Positions 1 through 9,301 are shown, counted from the stretch's first letter. The stretch: DNA of 64,000 nt from Streptomyces xanthophaeus (GCF_000725805.1 NZ_KL647137.1:62001-126000), one strand, 5' to 3'. The notes: generated by a model from the sequence alone, not told the origin. Program-made: numbers and translations.

Positions 1-66
1 CTGGCCCACGCCGACGAGGCCCACTGTCTGGAGCGGCTCGGCCAGGTGTGCTACCAAGAGCCATGA
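1..66 (+). CDS. C-terminal end of an upstream protein (partial)
   Basis: Frame 1 is open from the window edge to a TGA at 64-66 and encodes a 21-residue tail (LAHADEAHCLERLGQVCYQEP). Most third codon positions are G or C, as expected of coding DNA here. Its stop overlaps the ATG of the next gene in an ATGA arrangement (63-66), so the two are probably translationally coupled. The tail is too short to assign a family. Confidence 0.55.
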   Translation: MAHADEAHCLERLGQVCYQEP

Positions 67-1691
67 CTGTCACGTGGGGCTCCCAGGGTGCATCCGATGA
101 CTCCCGGCACGCCGAGGGTCCCCGGCACACCCCGTTCGGCCAGGCCGTCTACGACGCGGTGATCGTGGGCGGCGGACACAACGGCCTGGTGGCGGCCGCC
201 TACCTGGCCCGGGCGGGACGCTCCGTGCTGGTGCTGGAGCGCCTCGGGCACACCGGGGGCGCCGCGGTCTCCACCCGCCCCTTCGCCGGGGTGGACGCCC
301 GGCTGTCGCGCTACTCCTACCTGGTCTCCCTGCTCCCGGCGAAGATCGTGCGCGATCTCGGCCTGCGGTTCGAGGTGCGCAGGCGCACCGTCTCCTCGTA
401 CACCCCCGTGGAACGCGGCGGCCGACCCGGCGGGCTGCTCGTCGGCGGCGGGGAGCAGCGCACCCGGGAGTCCTTCGCGCGCCTGACCGGCTCGGACCGC
501 GAGTACGACAGCTGGCGGGCCTTCTACGCGACCACCGGGCAGCTCGCGAAGAAGGTCTTCCCGACGCTGACCGAGCCGCTGCCCACCCGGGAGGAGCTGC
601 GGGCCCGGATCGACGACGAGGCCGCCTGGCGGATGCTCTTCGAGGAACCGCTGGGACGGGCGGTGGAACGGCACTTCGCCGACGACCTGGTCCGGGGCGT
701 CGTCCTCACGGACGGTCTGATCGGCACCTTCGCCGACGCGCACGACCCCTCGCTCGCGCAGAACCGCTGCTTCCTCTACCACGTCATCGGCGGCGGGACG
801 GGCGACTGGGACGTCCCGGTCGGCGGCATGGGCGCGCTGACGGACGCCCTGGCGGCCTCCGCACGGCAGGCCGGGGCGGAGATCGTCACCGGGCACGAGG
901 TGCTGCGGATCGACACGGACGGCACCGCACCGGCCGAGGTGACCTTCCGGACGGCAACGGGGGAGGGCAGCGTCGCCGGACGCACGGTGCTGGTGAACGC
1001 CTCGCCGCGGGCCCTGGCCGAACTCCTCGGCGAGAAACCCGCCGAGCCGGCGCCCGAGGGGGCCCAGCTCAAGGTCAACATGCTGCTGCGGCGGCTGCCG
1101 CGGCTGCGGGACACCGCCGTGGACCCCCACGAGGCCTTCGGCGGCACCTTCCACATCGCCGAGGGGTACGCCGAGCTGGCCCGGGCCCACGCGGAGGCGG
1201 CCGCCGGGGAACTGCCCTCCGTACCGCCCTCGGAGATCTACTGCCACTCGCTGACCGACCCGACGATCCTCGGACCGGAGCTGGCCGGGCAGGGCTACCA
1301 GACCCTCACCCTCTTCGGCCTGCACACTCCGGCCCGGCTCTTCGGACACGACAACCGGCAGGCGCGCGAGGTACTGCTCACCGCCACCCTCGCGCAGCTC
1401 GACTCCCACCTGGCCGAGCCGCTCACCGACTGCCTGGCCTTCGACGCCGACGGCCGCCCCTGCATCGAGGCGAAGACCCCGCTGGACCTGGAACGCGAAC
1501 TGCGCCTTCCCGGCGGGCACATCTTCCACCGGGACCTGTCCTGGCCGTACGCGGAGCCGGGGGGCGCCGGACGCTGGGGCGTGGAGACCGCCCACCGCAA
1601 CGTGCTGCTGTGCGGGGCGGGAGCGGTCCGCGGCGGCGGGGTCAGCGGGGTCCCGGGCCACAACGCGGCGATGGCCGTGCTCGGGCACTGA
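63..1691 (+). CDS. FAD-dependent oxidoreductase, phytoene-dehydrogenase-like
   Basis: The 542-residue protein has an N-terminal Rossmann FAD-binding motif (VIVGGGHNG, about residues 34-41), followed by a strand ending in the usual acidic residue (VLVLE, about 60). A C-terminal second FAD contact lies near GAGAVRGGGVSGVPGHNAA. This layout and length fit the phytoene dehydrogenase / PYROXD2-like NAD(P)/FAD oxidoreductase family. No carotenoid genes lie nearby, so the substrate is unknown. I prefer the ATG at 63, which overlaps the preceding stop (ATGA), over an in-frame GTG at 48. There is no signal peptide, so a cytoplasmic enzyme is expected. Confidence 0.85.
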   Translation: MTVTWGSQGASDDSRHAEGPRHTPFGQAVYDAVIVGGGHNGLVAAAYLARAGRSVLVLERLGHTGGAAVSTRPFAGVDARLSRYSYLVSLLPAKIVRDLGLRFEVRRRTVSSYTPVERGGRPGGLLVGGGEQRTRESFARLTGSDREYDSWRAFYATTGQLAKKVFPTLTEPLPTREELRARIDDEAAWRMLFEEPLGRAVERHFADDLVRGVVLTDGLIGTFADAHDPSLAQNRCFLYHVIGGGTGDWDVPVGGMGALTDALAASARQAGAEIVTGHEVLRIDTDGTAPAEVTFRTATGEGSVAGRTVLVNASPRALAELLGEKPAEPAPEGAQLKVNMLLRRLPRLRDTAVDPHEAFGGTFHIAEGYAELARAHAEAAAGELPSVPPSEIYCHSLTDPTILGPELAGQGYQTLTLFGLHTPARLFGHDNRQAREVLLTATLAQLDSHLAEPLTDCLAFDADGRPCIEAKTPLDLERELRLPGGHIFHRDLSWPYAEPGGAGRWGVETAHRNVLLCGAGAVRGGGVSGVPGHNAAMAVLGH

Positions 1692-1700
1692 ACACGGGTC

Positions 1701-2147
1701 TCAGCGGACGGGTTCGATGACCACGATCGGGATCTCGCGGTCCGTCTTGGCCTGGTACTCGTCGTACGCCGGCCAGTGCCCGACCATCACCGGCCAGTAC
1801 GCGGCGCGTTCCCCGGCCGTCGCCGTGCGGGCCGTGCCCTGCATGATCTCGGGGCCGACCTGGATGCGCACCTCGGGGTGTTCGCTCAGGTTCCGGTACC
1901 AGAGCGGGTGGGCCGCGTCGCCGCCCTTGGACGCGACGATCAGGTAGGAGCCGTCGGCCTCGCCGTAGATGAGCGGGGTGCGCACGGGCTTCCCGGACAC
2001 CCGGCCCAGGGTGGTGAGCAGGAGGGTCTGGGTGCCGTTCCAGTACTGGCCCTCGGCGCCGTTCGAGGCCACGTACTGCTTGATGTGGTCCAGGGTCCAG
2101 CCGGGCTTGGGGTCGGTCGGGTGTTCCCAGTCGATGACGTCGGTCAT
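1701..2147 (-). CDS. nitroreductase-family deazaflavin (F420)-dependent oxidoreductase
   Basis: This 148-residue protein carries the DDN/FDOR split-barrel signature TTLGRVSGKPVRTPL (about residues 45-59), then a short strand and GDAAHPLWYRNL, typical of the small F420H2-dependent reductases of actinomycetes. Members reduce varied substrates using deazaflavin; the substrate here cannot be read from sequence. The ATG at 2147 is preceded by AAGGAAGG, a good ribosome-binding site, so an in-frame start 33 bases upstream is not needed. The gene converges on the preceding flavoprotein with only 9 bases between stops. It may instead bind FMN, as some relatives do. Confidence 0.85.
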   Translation of the reverse strand: MTDVIDWEHPTDPKPGWTLDHIKQYVASNGAEGQYWNGTQTLLLTTLGRVSGKPVRTPLIYGEADGSYLIVASKGGDAAHPLWYRNLSEHPEVRIQVGPEIMQGTARTATAGERAAYWPVMVGHWPAYDEYQAKTDREIPIVVIEPVR

Positions 2148-2260
2148 GGGGATCTGCCTTCCTTCGTGTTGAACGGTCAACGAACCTCACCAACGAGTAC
2201 CAACGCACGGGGTCACGTCGGTTATGCCGCACGGGGCGCGAGCCCGGCCCCGGGGCCAGG

Positions 2261-4213
2261 TCAGTCCGCCGACCTGGTCCAGCCCTCCGCCTCGACGCGG
2301 GCCGCGTCGGCCGGACGGTCCTCCGAGAAGAGCAGGCCCGAAGGCTCCGCCACCCGGACGGCATCCACGTAGACCCCGCGGCCGACGTAACGCCCCGTCG
2401 CGGTGTGCCGGAAGCGCAGCCGCAGTTCGCGGCCCGCCCGGGCGGCGGTGAGCGGGGCCTCCAGGCGGTGCCAGACGCGGCCGGACCAGCCTCCGGCCGT
2501 GCCCCGCGGCCACTGTTCGGCGGCGCCGCCGGTGGAGCGCACCGTGCTGAACGGCAGCGGCTCCCAGGTCCCGCCGTCGGGGCGGACTTCGAGGTGGAAG
2601 GCGCCCTCGCCGGGAACGGTGTCCCACCACACGGCGCAGCGCAGCCGGGCGGCGCCGGTCGCCGGGGTCACCGGCGGCAGGGTGAGGGTGCCCGAGCTGC
2701 CGGGCGTGATCCCGGAGAACCAGGCCGGGCCGCCGTGCCGGGTGCGGACCGGGACGGCGCGGGCGAACCGGTTGCCCACGGCGACGCGCGGCGCGCTGCC
2801 GGCCCGCCAGGTGCGTACGGGGTGGACGGAGTTGCCGAGGAGGACGAGGAAGGAGTCGGTGGAGGGGTCCAGGACCAGGGAGGTGCCCGTGAACCCGGTG
2901 TGCCCGGCGGAGTGCGGGGTGGCCATGGCCCCCATGTACCAGTGCTGGTAGAGCTCGAAGCCGAGACCGTGGTCGTCGCCGGGGAAGGAGGTGTTGTAGT
3001 CGGTGAAGAGGAGTTCCACGGAGGCCGGGCGCAGGATGCGCCGGCCGGCGTAGACACCGCCGTCGAGGAGGGTGCGGGCGAGGACGGCCAGGTCCCAGGC
3101 GGTGCCGAAGACCCCGGCGTGGCCTGCGACCCCGCCGAGGGCGTACGCGTTCTCGTCGTGGACCTCGCCCCACACCAGCCCGCGGTCCAGGCCGGACCAG
3201 GGCGGGCGCTGCACTTCGGTGGCGGCGGTGACCCGGCGCCAGGAGAGCGGTGGGTTGTAACGAGTGCGGTGCATCCCGAGCGGAGCGGTGATCTCGTCGT
3301 GGAGCAGCGCGTCCAGAGTGCGGCCGGTGATCCGTTCCAAGAGCAGTTGCAGCGAGATGAGGTTGAGGTCGGAATACCGGTACACGGTCCCAGGAGTCTC
3401 CTGAGGCCGCACCGACCACAGCAGCCTCAGCTGCCCCTCGCGGGTGGACTCCTGGTAGAAGGGCGCCCAGGAGCGGAGTCCGGAGGTGTGCGTGAGGAGC
3501 TGGCGGACCGTGACCACCTCCTTGCCGCCGCCCGTGAACTCCGGCAGGTAGCGGCGTACCGGGGCCTCCAGCTCCAGGCGGCCCCGTTCCATCTGCTGCA
3601 CGGCCAGGATCGAGGTGAACAGCTTCGTGAGCGAGGCCAGGTCGAAGACGGTGTCCTCGGCCATCGCGATCCGCTCGGCCGCCGGGAACTCCCGTACGCG
3701 GTCGGTCCGTCCGTCGTAGTCCGCGTACCGGACGGCGTCGCCCATGGCACGGTGCAGGGCGACGGTGCGGCCGCGGCCCGCGAGGACCACGGCCCCCGCG
3801 TAGTAGGGGTGTTCGGGGGAGGGGCCCAGGAACCGCCGCGCCTCGTCCGCCACCCCCTCCAGATGCCGCTCCAGCAGCCCCGCCTGACGCGCGGAGCCGT
3901 ACCGCAGCCGTAGCCCCTGCAGGGCCCGCCGCTCGGCCGGGCTGCCGGCGGCGCCCGCCGCGCCTGCTGATCCGGGCAGCGCGGCGTGCAGGACGAGCAC
4001 CCCGCCGAGGGCGAGCAGGCGCGCTCCCAGCCGCCGCCGGCTCAGCCCGCCGCCGACCCGGCCCCCCGGCCGTGCGTCCGCCGCGTACCCGTCGGCCGCG
4101 CGGTTGCCGCCCGGGCCCTCGCTGTCCGGCCCTGGCCCGTCCGGGGTGCCGTCCGGCGTGCTTCCGTCCGCCGTGGTCCCGGCCGGTGCCCCCGTGTGCT
4201 GCTGACTGCCCAT
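2261..4213 (-). CDS. secreted serine hydrolase (class C beta-lactamase / penicillin-binding fold)
   Basis: The 650-residue protein has a Gly/Pro/Asp-rich N-terminal extension of about 55 residues, then a twin-arginine-like export signal (SRRRLGARLLALGG, about 58-71, ending near AGAAG). A serine beta-lactamase-fold domain follows: catalytic S194-L-T-K197, a tyrosine motif at Y280 (YSD, where class C enzymes usually have YxN) and a third motif near GHTGFTGTSLVLD. The last 140 or so residues form a separate beta-rich domain resembling MAM/jelly-roll modules. It is probably an exported esterase or peptidase-like hydrolase rather than a true beta-lactamase. It is divergent from the nitronate monooxygenase operon, with 146 bases between them. 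Confidence 0.82.
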   Translation of the reverse strand: MGSQQHTGAPAGTTADGSTPDGTPDGPGPDSEGPGGNRAADGYAADARPGGRVGGGLSRRRLGARLLALGGVLVLHAALPGSAGAAGAAGSPAERRALQGLRLRYGSARQAGLLERHLEGVADEARRFLGPSPEHPYYAGAVVLAGRGRTVALHRAMGDAVRYADYDGRTDRVREFPAAERIAMAEDTVFDLASLTKLFTSILAVQQMERGRLELEAPVRRYLPEFTGGGKEVVTVRQLLTHTSGLRSWAPFYQESTREGQLRLLWSVRPQETPGTVYRYSDLNLISLQLLLERITGRTLDALLHDEITAPLGMHRTRYNPPLSWRRVTAATEVQRPPWSGLDRGLVWGEVHDENAYALGGVAGHAGVFGTAWDLAVLARTLLDGGVYAGRRILRPASVELLFTDYNTSFPGDDHGLGFELYQHWYMGAMATPHSAGHTGFTGTSLVLDPSTDSFLVLLGNSVHPVRTWRAGSAPRVAVGNRFARAVPVRTRHGGPAWFSGITPGSSGTLTLPPVTPATGAARLRCAVWWDTVPGEGAFHLEVRPDGGTWEPLPFSTVRSTGGAAEQWPRGTAGGWSGRVWHRLEAPLTAARAGRELRLRFRHTATGRYVGRGVYVDAVRVAEPSGLLFSEDRPADAARVEAEGWTRSAD

Positions 4214-4299
4214 GTGCGGCCCTCCTGTCCCTGCCTGCGCACGCTAGTGGGTATGTGCCCGCCCGCCGCCCGCGCCCGCACCGCCCGGGCCGCAAAGAA

Positions 4300-4316
4300 T
4301 CTGACACTGCATCAGA
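4300..4316. promoter_or_regulatory. 17-bp operator palindrome, copy 1 of 3
   Basis: The site reads TCTGACACTGCATCAGA: inverted TCTGA/TCAGA half-sites around a 7-base spacer, with A-rich flanks in an otherwise G/C-rich intergenic region. It lies 43 bases before the nitronate monooxygenase start. The same architecture recurs at 17807-17823 and 30002-30018. The symmetry and length fit a TetR-family regulator (inference). Confidence 0.7.
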
Positions 4317-4359
4317 AAATCTCTTCCCTCGGCCGCCGGGCTGCGGCATCCTGCGGGCC

Positions 4360-5466
4360 ATGGAGACGGAGCTGAGCAAGAAACTGGGAGTCGAGCACGC
4401 CATCTTCGGCTTCACGCCCTTCCCGGCGGTCGCCGCCGCGATCACCCGTGCAGGCGGCTTCGGCGTACTCGGTGCGGTCCGCTACACGGCCCCCGACGAC
4501 CTCAAACGCGACCTCGACTGGATGCAGGAGCACACCGACGGCAAGCCCTACGGACTCGACGTCGTCATGCCCGCGAAGAAGGCCGTCGACGGCATCAGCG
4601 AGGCCGACATCGAGGCGATGATCCCGGCCGGGCACCGCGAGTTCGTCCGCGACACCCTCGCCAAGCACCACGTGCCGGAACTCGCCGAGGGAGAGGCGTC
4701 CGGCTGGCGGATCACGGGCTGGATGGAACAGGTCGCCCGCAACCAGCTGGACGTCGCCTTCGACTACCCCATCAAACTCCTGGCGAACGCGCTGGGTTCC
4801 CCGCCCGCCGACGTCATCCGGCGCGCCCACGACCACGACGTGCTCGTCGCCGCCCTCGCCGGCAGCGCCAAGCACGCCCTCCGCCACGCCGAGGCGGGCA
4901 TCGACATCGTCGTCGCCCAGGGCTACGAGGCCGGCGGTCACACCGGCGACATCGCCACCATGGTCCTGGTCCCCGAGATCGTCGAGGCGGTCGCCCCCCT
5001 CCCGGTGCTCGCGGCCGGCGGCATCGGCAGCGGCGAACAGATCGCCGCCGGACTCGCCCTCGGCGCCCAGGGCGCCTGGCTCGGCTCCCTGTGGCTCACC
5101 ACCACCGAGGCCGACCTCCACTCCCGCGCCCTGACCGAGAAGCTGCTCGCCGCGGGATCCGGCGACACCGTCCGCTCCCGCGCCCTCACCGGCAAGCCCG
5201 CGCGCCAGCTGCGCACCGAGTGGACCGACGCCTGGGACGACCCGGAGGGCCCCGGGGCACTCCCCATGCCGCTCCAGGGGCTGCTGGTCGCCGAGGCCGT
5301 CTCCCGGATCCAGAAGTACGAGGTCCAGCCGCTGCTCGGCACCCCCGTCGGCCAGATCGTCGGCCGGATGAACACCGAACGTTCCGTCCAGGCGGTCTTC
5401 GACGACCTGACCCGCGGCTTCGAGAAGGCCGTCGACCGCATCAACCGCATCGCCGGACGAGCCTGA
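4360..5466 (+). CDS. nitronate monooxygenase family protein (2-nitropropane dioxygenase-like)
   Basis: This 368-residue TIM-barrel flavoprotein begins METELSKKLGVEHAIFGFTPF and carries family landmarks GGFGVLG, VAQGYEAGGHTGD and PVLAAGGIGSGEQIAAGLALGAQGAW, the last being the FMN phosphate-binding region. Family members oxidise nitronates or act as related FMN enzymes; several actinobacterial copies sit in steroid and fatty-acid catabolic regulons. The frame stays open about 290 bases upstream, but the ATG at 4360 is where homology begins. It forms an operon with the acyl-CoA ligase 12 bases downstream and sits behind the 4300-4316 palindrome, which suggests a lipid-catabolic rather than nitro-detoxifying role (inference). 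Confidence 0.85.
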   Translation: METELSKKLGVEHAIFGFTPFPAVAAAITRAGGFGVLGAVRYTAPDDLKRDLDWMQEHTDGKPYGLDVVMPAKKAVDGISEADIEAMIPAGHREFVRDTLAKHHVPELAEGEASGWRITGWMEQVARNQLDVAFDYPIKLLANALGSPPADVIRRAHDHDVLVAALAGSAKHALRHAEAGIDIVVAQGYEAGGHTGDIATMVLVPEIVEAVAPLPVLAAGGIGSGEQIAAGLALGAQGAWLGSLWLTTTEADLHSRALTEKLLAAGSGDTVRSRALTGKPARQLRTEWTDAWDDPEGPGALPMPLQGLLVAEAVSRIQKYEVQPLLGTPVGQIVGRMNTERSVQAVFDDLTRGFEKAVDRINRIAGRA

Positions 5467-5478
5467 GGAGGCCGGGAG

Positions 5479-7047
5479 ATGACCGAGAGCACGCCCCAGC
5501 AGCAGCCGCCCAACGGGTTCTGGGCCCAGGCGGGCGCCGACCCCGGCCGCACCGTCCTGATCACACCCGAGGGCGAGGCGTGGAGCGCCGGCCGGCTGCA
5601 CGCCGACGTCAACCGGCTCGTCCACGGACTGCGCGCCGCGGGCCTGGAACGCGGCGAGGTCTTCGCCGTCGTCCTCCCCAACGGCGTCGAGTTCCTCACC
5701 GCCTACCTCGCCGCCTCCCAGGCCGGCTTCTACCTCGTCCCCGTCAACCACCACCTCGTCGGCCCCGAGATCGCCTGGATCGTCTCCGACTCGGGGGCCA
5801 AGGTCCTCATCGCCCACGAGCGGTTCGCCGACGCCGCGACCGCCGCGGCCGACGAGGCCGCGCTGCCCGCCGGCGCCCGCTACGCCGTCGGAACGGTCCC
5901 GGGCTTCCGCCCGTACGGGGACCTCCTCGACGGCCGGCCCGGGACCGTCCCCGCGGACCGCACCCTCGGCTGGGTCATGAACTACACCTCCGGAACCACC
6001 GGGCGACCCCGCGGCATCCGCCGCCCGCTGCCCGGCAAGCTCCCGGAGGAGACGTACCTCGGCGGCTTCCTCGGGATCTTCGGCATCCGCCCCTTCGACG
6101 GGAACGTCCACCTGGTCTGCTCGCCGCTCTACCACACGGCCGTCCTCCAGTTCGCGGGCGCCGCACTGCACATCGGGCACCCCCTGGTGCTGATGGACAA
6201 GTGGGCACCCGAGGAGATGCTGCGCCTGATCGACGAACACGCCTGCACGCACACGCACATGGTGCCCACCCAGTTCCACCGGCTGCTGGCGCTCCCGCAG
6301 GAGACGAAGGACGCCTACGACGTCTCGTCCATGCGGCACGCCATCCACGGAGCCGCGCCCTGCCCCGAGCACGTCAAACGGGCGATGATCGACTGGTGGG
6401 GCCGGTGCGTGGAGGAGTACTACGCGGCGAGCGAGGGCGGCGGGGCCTTCGCGACCGCCGAGGACTGGCTGAAGAAGCCGGGAACGGTCGGCAAGGCCTG
6501 GCCGATCAGCGAACTGGCCGTCTTCGACGACGACGGCAACCGGCTGCCCCCGGGCGAACTCGGCACGGTCTACCTGAAGATGAACACCGGCGGCTTCAGC
6601 TACCACAAGGACGAGGGCAAGACGAAGAAGAACCGCATCGGCGACTTCTTCACCGTCGGCGACCTGGGGCTGCTGGACGAGGAGGGCTACCTCTTCCTCC
6701 GCGACCGCAAGATCGACATGATCATCTCGGGCGGGGTCAACATCTACCCGGCGGAGATCGAGTCGGCCCTGCTCACCCACCCGGCGGTCGCCGACGCCGC
6801 GGCCTTCGGCATCCCGCACGACACCTGGGGCGAGGCGGTCAAGGCGGTCATCGAACCCGCGGAGGGCTTCGAGGCCGGGGACGCCCTGGCCGCGGAGATC
6901 CTCCACCACTGCGAACGCCGGCTGGCCGGCTACAAGCGCCCCAAGACGGTCGACTTCGTGGAAACGATGCCCCGCGACCCCAACGGCAAGCTCTACAAGC
7001 GCCGCCTGCGCGACCCGTACTGGGAGGGCCACGAACGCCCGATGTGA
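5479..7047 (+). CDS. acyl-CoA synthetase (AMP-binding, FadD4-type)
   Basis: The 522-residue ANL-superfamily ligase has the P-loop-like motif YTSGTTGRPRG (about 169-179), the hinge and ribose-binding segment VGDLGLLDEEGYLFLRDRKIDMIISGG, and a C-terminal DPNGKLYKRR with the catalytic lysine near residue 509. It activates a carboxylic acid to acyl-AMP and then to acyl-CoA. Start ATG 5479 follows GAGGAGGCCGGGAG, a strong ribosome-binding site, 12 bases after the monooxygenase stop. Co-transcription and the shared palindrome upstream imply one catabolic unit. The chain specificity is not readable. Confidence 0.88.
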   Translation: MTESTPQQQPPNGFWAQAGADPGRTVLITPEGEAWSAGRLHADVNRLVHGLRAAGLERGEVFAVVLPNGVEFLTAYLAASQAGFYLVPVNHHLVGPEIAWIVSDSGAKVLIAHERFADAATAAADEAALPAGARYAVGTVPGFRPYGDLLDGRPGTVPADRTLGWVMNYTSGTTGRPRGIRRPLPGKLPEETYLGGFLGIFGIRPFDGNVHLVCSPLYHTAVLQFAGAALHIGHPLVLMDKWAPEEMLRLIDEHACTHTHMVPTQFHRLLALPQETKDAYDVSSMRHAIHGAAPCPEHVKRAMIDWWGRCVEEYYAASEGGGAFATAEDWLKKPGTVGKAWPISELAVFDDDGNRLPPGELGTVYLKMNTGGFSYHKDEGKTKKNRIGDFFTVGDLGLLDEEGYLFLRDRKIDMIISGGVNIYPAEIESALLTHPAVADAAAFGIPHDTWGEAVKAVIEPAEGFEAGDALAAEILHHCERRLAGYKRPKTVDFVETMPRDPNGKLYKRRLRDPYWEGHERPM

Positions 7048-7052
7048 CGGCA

Positions 7053-7086
7053 CATACGGACGCCCCGACTCGGGAGCGTCCGTATG
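7053..7086. terminator. bidirectional hairpin terminator
   Basis: A perfect 11-bp inverted repeat (CATACGGACGC at 7053-7063 and its complement at 7076-7086) with a 12-base loop lies just after the ligase stop and before the end of the convergent secreted-protein gene. It can serve both. Confidence 0.8.
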
Positions 7087-7132
7087 CAGCGCGCCGTACG
7101 CAGGATGCAGGCGCCGGGCGCCGGGTGCCGGG

Positions 7133-7864
7133 TCAGCCCGTGGAGATCCAGCCCAGTTGGCCGCCGGAGGTCTGGCCTTCGCAGTTCGTGTTGTTGGACT
7201 CGAAGAACTCGCGCTGCTTGCCGACCATGCAGCGCATCAGCGGCTGGGTGCCCACGCCCGCGGGCTGGCCCGGGTAGAACCAGCCGAGCCGGGAGACGTA
7301 GGTCTGGCCCTCGCAGTTGACGTCCCCCGAGAGGAAGTTGTCCTTGCGGACGACGCAGTGGTACAGCGGGACCGTGCCCTCGCGCGGGCTCGTGTACAGC
7401 TGGCCGAGGCTGCCCTCGACGGAGTAGCCCGGCGGGACGTTCCAGACGGTGCTGATGTGCTCCCCGGTCGGGCCGATGAGCCGGTTGAGGCTGCGGGTGG
7501 GGGCGGTCACCGCCGGTTCGCCGCTGCACGTGGCCTTGATCATGGCCTGCCAGTAGTTCGCGGCCACGTAGTGGTAGAGCGGGCCCTCGGTCACCCGGCA
7601 CTGGGAGCCGCTGAAGCCGGCGTCGGCCGCCTGACGGTTGAGGGAGTCGTAGGCCGCGGCCGCGGCGATGTTCTGCGGGCCGCCCCCGATGCCGGTGAGG
7701 TAGACGTTCACGGGGCCCACGGCAGCGGCCGCCGCGGGCGCTGCGGCGGACGGGCCGGCGGCAGGCGCGGCGCCGGCCGGTGCTGCGGCGGCCACGGTCG
7801 CGGTCGCGGCCAGTGCGGCGGTCGCGGAGAGGAGGGCGGTGCGTAAGCGGGATGTGCGGCGCAA
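7133..7864 (-). CDS. secreted repeat protein of unknown function
   Basis: From a TTG start at 7864, preceded at a good distance by AGGAG, the product is 243 residues: RRTSRLRT and a hydrophobic Ala-rich signal peptide (about 1-35, AAPAGAAPA), a short Ala linker, then a secreted body. That body holds related units: PLYHYVAANYWQAMIKATCSGE, PLYHCV...NFLSGDVNCEGQ...LGWFY and PLMRCM...REFFESNNTNCEGQ...LGWI. The PLYxxV...NCEGQ...LGW pattern resembles DUF5648-like surface repeats, with paired cysteines that may form disulfides. The frame is open a further 96 bases upstream, but that extension has no ribosome-binding site and would bury the signal peptide. The function is unknown. Confidence 0.75.
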   Translation of the reverse strand: MRRTSRLRTALLSATAALAATATVAAAAPAGAAPAAGPSAAAPAAAAAVGPVNVYLTGIGGGPQNIAAAAAYDSLNRQAADAGFSGSQCRVTEGPLYHYVAANYWQAMIKATCSGEPAVTAPTRSLNRLIGPTGEHISTVWNVPPGYSVEGSLGQLYTSPREGTVPLYHCVVRKDNFLSGDVNCEGQTYVSRLGWFYPGQPAGVGTQPLMRCMVGKQREFFESNNTNCEGQTSGGQLGWISTG

Positions 7865-8146
7865 AGCAGGTCTCCTGGTCGTCGGCCCCGGCGCCGGTGG
7901 GCGGCCGGGGGGTGAGCGACAGCGCATACCGCCCGATCGGCGGCAACACCGGCATTCCATCTGCTACCGGCCGCCCGGGGCCAGCCGTTCTTCGGCCGAT
8001 CCTGACGACGCGCCTCGGCCGACCCGACGCGCACGGGGCCCGTCAGGGGGTCGGCGCGCCCGGGAGTTCGTGAGAAGGGCCACGTCAGGGCCGCTGGGGC
8101 GCGCCTTGCGCCGCACCGGGGGGACAGTTCTGGCAACTTGGCTCAT

Positions 8147-9301
8147 ATGAGTACGGCAACGCATAGATCGCCCCTGACCGACTGGACCGTCGTGGTCCCC
8201 GTGGTGGCCCTCGCCGCGCTCGCCTTCAGCTGGGGACGCGACCTGCCCTCATGGGCGGTGGCCGTCGTCTCGCTGTGCCTCGCGGGCGCGGTGCTGGCGG
8301 CCGTCCACCACGCCGAGGTCGTCGCCCTCCGGGTCGGCGAACCCTTCGGGTCCCTGGTCCTCGCCGTCGCCGTCACCGTCATCGAAGTGGCCCTCATCGT
8401 CACCCTGATGGCCGACGGCGGGGACAAGACCGCCTCGCTCGCCCGGGACACCGTCTTCGCCGCCGTCATGATCACCTGCAACGGCATCGTCGGCCTGTCC
8501 CTGTTCGTCGGTGCCCTGCGCAACCGGGTGGCTGTCTTCAACGCCGAGGGCTCCGGTGCCGCCCTCGCCACCGTCGCCACCCTCGCCGTCCTCAGCCTCG
8601 TCCTGCCGACCTTCACCACGTCCAAGCCCGGCCCCGAGTTCTCGACCGCCCAGCTGACCTTCGCCGCCGTCGCCTCGCTCGCCCTCTACGGACTGTTCAT
8701 CGCCGTGCAGACGGTCCGTCACCGGGACTACTTCCTGCCCGTGGACACCAAGAGCCACCGCGAGGAGACCGTCCCCGCGACCGCCTCCGCCTTCGCCGCG
8801 CCCTCCGCCGCCGGCGAGGACGAGGACCACGCCGAACCGCCCACCTCGCGCGCCGCGCTGATCAGCCTCGGCCTGCTGTTCGTCGCGCTCGTCGCCGTCG
8901 TCGGCGATGCCAAGGCCGTCTCCCCGACCATCGAGGCGGGCGTCGCCCGTGCGGGTCTGCCCAACGCCGTCGTCGGCGTGATCATCGCCCTGCTGGTCCT
9001 GCTGCCCGAGACCCTGGCCGCCGTACGCGCCGCGCGCCGCGACCGCGTCCAGACCAGCCTCAACCTGGGCTACGGCTCCGCCATCGCCAGCATCGGCCTG
9101 ACCATCCCCGCCATCGCCCTGGCCTCGGTCTGGCTCTCCGGCCCGCTCACCCTCGGCCTCGGCCCGGTCCACATGGTGCTGCTCGCCCTCACGGTCGTCG
9201 TCGGAGCCCTGACCATCGCGCCCGGCCGCGCCACGCTGCTCCAGGGCGGCGTCCACCTCGTCGTGTTCGCGGCCTTCATCTTCCTCGCCATCAGCCCGTG
9301 A
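8147..9301 (+). CDS. chaA: ionic transporter, Ca2+/H+ (Na+/H+) antiporter ChaA family
   Basis: The 384-residue integral membrane protein has about 10-11 hydrophobic segments in two homologous halves. Each half carries a CaCA-type acidic signature: GEPFGSLVLAVAVTVIEVALI near residue 65 and VLLPETLAAVRAARRDRVQTSLN near 285. A hydrophilic His/Glu-rich loop (about 195-225, including EDEDHAE) separates them, as in E. coli ChaA. The protein exports cations in exchange for protons. I chose the ATG at 8147 rather than the in-frame GTG-type start 9 bases upstream, which adds only three residues. The gene is transcribed alone and ends at a strong terminator. Confidence 0.85.
   Translation: MSTATHRSPLTDWTVVVPVVALAALAFSWGRDLPSWAVAVVSLCLAGAVLAAVHHAEVVALRVGEPFGSLVLAVAVTVIEVALIVTLMADGGDKTASLARDTVFAAVMITCNGIVGLSLFVGALRNRVAVFNAEGSGAALATVATLAVLSLVLPTFTTSKPGPEFSTAQLTFAAVASLALYGLFIAVQTVRHRDYFLPVDTKSHREETVPATASAFAAPSAAGEDEDHAEPPTSRAALISLGLLFVALVAVVGDAKAVSPTIEAGVARAGLPNAVVGVIIALLVLLPETLAAVRAARRDRVQTSLNLGYGSAIASIGLTIPAIALASVWLSGPLTLGLGPVHMVLLALTVVVGALTIAPGRATLLQGGVHLVVFAAFIFLAISP

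Noticed and set aside
2405..3913. 502-codon frame on the + strand opposite the serine hydrolase
   Set aside because: Translation is a Gly/Ala/Arg-rich shadow, while the opposite strand has the SxxK serine hydrolase motifs.
4072..4359. Longer N-terminus for the nitronate monooxygenase
   Set aside because: The upstream residues are Pro/Arg-rich and would include the operator; homology begins at METELSKK (4360).
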